Of a DNA stretch of 8,733 nt, positions 7,428 to 8,733 are shown piece by piece. This stretch comes from Bacteroidota bacterium (GTDB lineage Bacteria > Bacteroidota > Bacteroidia > Flavobacteriales > Flavobacteriaceae). Location: the NCBI GenBank assembly GCA_023437485.1, contig JAEZGB010000120.1, positions 1-8,733 on the forward strand, written 5' to 3'. Made by a program: the position numbers and the translations under genes. Under the pieces are notes generated by a model that ran no database searches, was not told the DNA's origin, and was given only the letters and a program-made list of their open reading frames with translations. How positions within the stretch are numbered: position 1 is the stretch's first letter; every line of letters begins with the position of its first letter.

Positions 7428-7542
7428 AAATCGAAGATTTGAAATTTAGCTTCGCTCCGTTCGCCTTTTGGGCTCGAGTGAAGTTGAAAATTTGAAAATG
7501 CAGATCACATGAAGGTGGCCGGCTCAGATTCAAATCAACAAA
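7428..7542 (-). other. accB-accC spacer with imperfect hairpin
   Basis: This spacer is unusually long for two subunits of one complex. It holds an inverted repeat: 7450-7457 (cttcgctc) against 7476-7483 (gagtgaag), pairing at seven of eight positions in the transcript around an 18-base loop, with further A/T-rich partial symmetry outside. On the - strand, 7449-7476 includes aaaaggcgaac and ggagcgaagc. These resemble the loop of the element at 5888-6047, so it may be a degenerate copy of that repeat. No T-run follows the hairpin in the - direction, so it is not a standard terminator. No promoter for accC is evident. Confidence 0.5.
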
Positions 7543-8025
7543 TTAATTTGGCTCGATCAAAAACAATGGCTGATCGAATTCCACCGGTGACATGTCGTCA
7601 ACCAGTATTTTTACGATTTTACCGGCGTATTCTGATTCGATTTCGTTGAAAAGTTTCATCGCCTCTATCACGCAAAGGACATCGCCTTTGGCAATCGTGC
7701 TTCCAACCTCGACAAAAACCGGCTTGTCAGGCGACGGCTTGCGATAGAAAGTACCGATGATGGGTGATTTAATGGTAATGTATTTTGAATCGTCAATTGC
7801 CGCAGGAGCTGCTGCCGGTTGCGCGGGGGCCGCTTGTGGAGCCGCTGGCATCTGAACGGCGGGCTGTTGCATCACGGGAGCCTGCTGTACATATGAGTAC
7901 TCGGGTGCGCCTGCCTCGGTAGTGGTTTTGATCGTGATCTTGAAATCATCCATTTCCAGTTTCACTTCGGTTGCGCCGGACTTGGCGACAAACTTGATAA
8001 GGTTCTGAATTTCCCTGATATCCAT
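7543..8025 (-). CDS. accB: Acetyl-CoA carboxylase, biotin carboxyl carrier protein
   Basis: This is the 160-residue carrier (BCCP) that holds biotin and moves the carboxyl group from AccC to the carboxyltransferase. The N-terminal segment (MDIREIQNLIKFVAKSG, 1-17, continuing to about 34) matches the family's AccC-binding region. A flexible linker rich in Pro, Ala and Gln spans about 46-77. The biotinyl domain runs from about 82 to 160, with the biotinylation motif EAMKL and acceptor Lys124. It also has the conserved start (ITIKSPIIGTFYRKPSPDKP), which includes the thumb region typical of true acetyl-CoA carboxylase BCCPs rather than lipoyl domains. The start follows an A/T-rich leader without a Shine-Dalgarno sequence. 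It lies 21 bases after the fabH stop codon and is almost certainly cotranscribed with it. Confidence 0.98.
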   Translation of the reverse strand: MDIREIQNLIKFVAKSGATEVKLEMDDFKITIKTTTEAGAPEYSYVQQAPVMQQPAVQMPAAPQAAPAQPAAAPAAIDDSKYITIKSPIIGTFYRKPSPDKPVFVEVGSTIAKGDVLCVIEAMKLFNEIESEYAGKIVKILVDDMSPVEFDQPLFLIEPN

Positions 8026-8046
8026 AATAGAGTATTTACTGATTGG

Positions 8047-8733
8047 TTATTTTTTATCGTAAGCCCATTTCAAGTAGATGGCGCCCCAGGTGAACCCGCC
8101 GCCAAAAGCAGCAAAGATCAGGTTGTCGCCTTTTTTGAACTTATCTTCAAAATCATGCATTAATAACGGCAAAGTGGCCGATGTGGTATTGCCATAACGG
8201 TGGATGTTGACCAGTACCTTTTCATCATCCAGTTCCATTCGCTGGGCGGTGGCGTCGATAATGCGCTTGTTGGCCTGGTGCGCCAGCAACCAATCAACTG
8301 ATTCCCGGGTAAGCCCGTTTCGTTGCATGATTTTCTCGCTAACATCGGCCATTCCGGTCACGGCGTACTTAAACACGGTTTTCCCGTCCTGGAATACATA
8401 ATGCTGACGGTTTGCAACGGTTTCGGCCGATGCCGGCAATATAGAACCTCCCGCATCAATCTTGAGATACTCGCGACCAATGCCGTCGGAACGCAGGAAC
8501 TCGTCGCGCAACCCAAGCCCATCGGTATTGGGTTCAAAAAGAACCGCGCCAGCCCCATCCCCAAAGATGATGCACGTGGCGCGGTCAGTATAATCAATTA
8601 TCGAAGACATTTTATCGGCTCCGATCAAAAGCACTTTTTTGTAACGGCCGGATTCAATGTAAGCGGCGGCGGTTGACATTCCGTAAAGGAAACTGGAACA
8701 CGCGGCCTGAAGGTCATAGGCAAAGGCGTTGAC
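8047..8733 (-). CDS. fabH: Beta-ketoacyl-ACP synthase III (5' partial)
   Basis: FabH condenses an acyl-CoA primer with malonyl-ACP to start type II fatty-acid synthesis. The frame stays open to the window edge, so about 100 N-terminal residues are missing and 228 are visible; the ATG at 8679 is internal. The thiolase-fold triad is complete. The nucleophile Cys is at 8698-8700 in QAACSSF, His at 8278-8280 in LLAHQANKRI, and Asn at 8188-8190 in HRYGNTTSA. The conserved GDGAGAVLF and FAAFGGGFTWGA stretches near the C-terminus also fit. The Cys context has Ser-Ser where Ser-Gly is commoner. The protein could be one of several FabH paralogues, but its place directly upstream of accB and accC fits the housekeeping copy. 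In related genomes rpmF and plsX often lie further upstream, which here would be outside the window. Confidence 0.95.
   Translation of the reverse strand, partial: VNAFAYDLQAACSSFLYGMSTAAAYIESGRYKKVLLIGADKMSSIIDYTDRATCIIFGDGAGAVLFEPNTDGLGLRDEFLRSDGIGREYLKIDAGGSILPASAETVANRQHYVFQDGKTVFKYAVTGMADVSEKIMQRNGLTRESVDWLLAHQANKRIIDATAQRMELDDEKVLVNIHRYGNTTSATLPLLMHDFEDKFKKGDNLIFAAFGGGFTWGAIYLKWAYDKK

Noticed and set aside
8677..8679. ATG at 8679 as the start of fabH
   Set aside because: The frame continues to the window edge and encodes the catalytic QAACSSF motif upstream of this codon, so the start is outside the window.

Overview
The window looks like ordinary chromosome of a member of the Bacteroidota, most likely Flavobacteriaceae. 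Three things support this. The first gene ends in a type IX secretion (T9SS) type A sorting domain, a system confined to that phylum. Start codons are preceded by A/T-rich sequence without a Shine-Dalgarno motif, as is usual there. The gene order fabH-accB-accC is one I know from flavobacteria. By eye the base composition is close to 50% GC, high for a typical Flavobacterium, so I do not name a genus.

Layout. On the + strand: (1) the 3' part of a large secreted reprolysin-like zinc metallopeptidase with two Fn3-GEVED modules and a T9SS signal (1-3258, 5' end outside the window), closed by a UUCG-loop terminator; (2) an exported S9-family (prolyl oligopeptidase/DPP-like) serine peptidase (3340-5247); (3) a small membrane-anchored YkuD-type L,D-transpeptidase (5378-5887). 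A 196-base non-coding stretch follows. It holds a structured, probably dispersed, palindromic element and a bidirectional terminator. On the - strand, converging on it, lies a fatty-acid initiation operon read in the order fabH (partial, 8733-8047), accB (8025-7543), accC (7427-6084).

Function. The + strand genes act outside the cytoplasm: extracellular proteolysis, periplasmic peptide trimming and peptidoglycan cross-linking or modification. Nothing shows they form one pathway; gaps of 81 and 130 bases and the terminator after the first gene suggest separate units. The - strand genes clearly work together: AccC carboxylates the biotin carried on AccB, the first half-reaction of malonyl-CoA synthesis, and FabH condenses acetyl-CoA with malonyl-ACP to start fatty-acid elongation.

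No phage, insertion sequence, CRISPR, tRNA or rRNA was seen, and I found no convincing new multi-gene system. The most interesting non-gene signals are the hairpin element at 5888-6047, a possibly related motif in the accB-accC spacer, and the exact 720-base tandem duplication inside the metallopeptidase gene.
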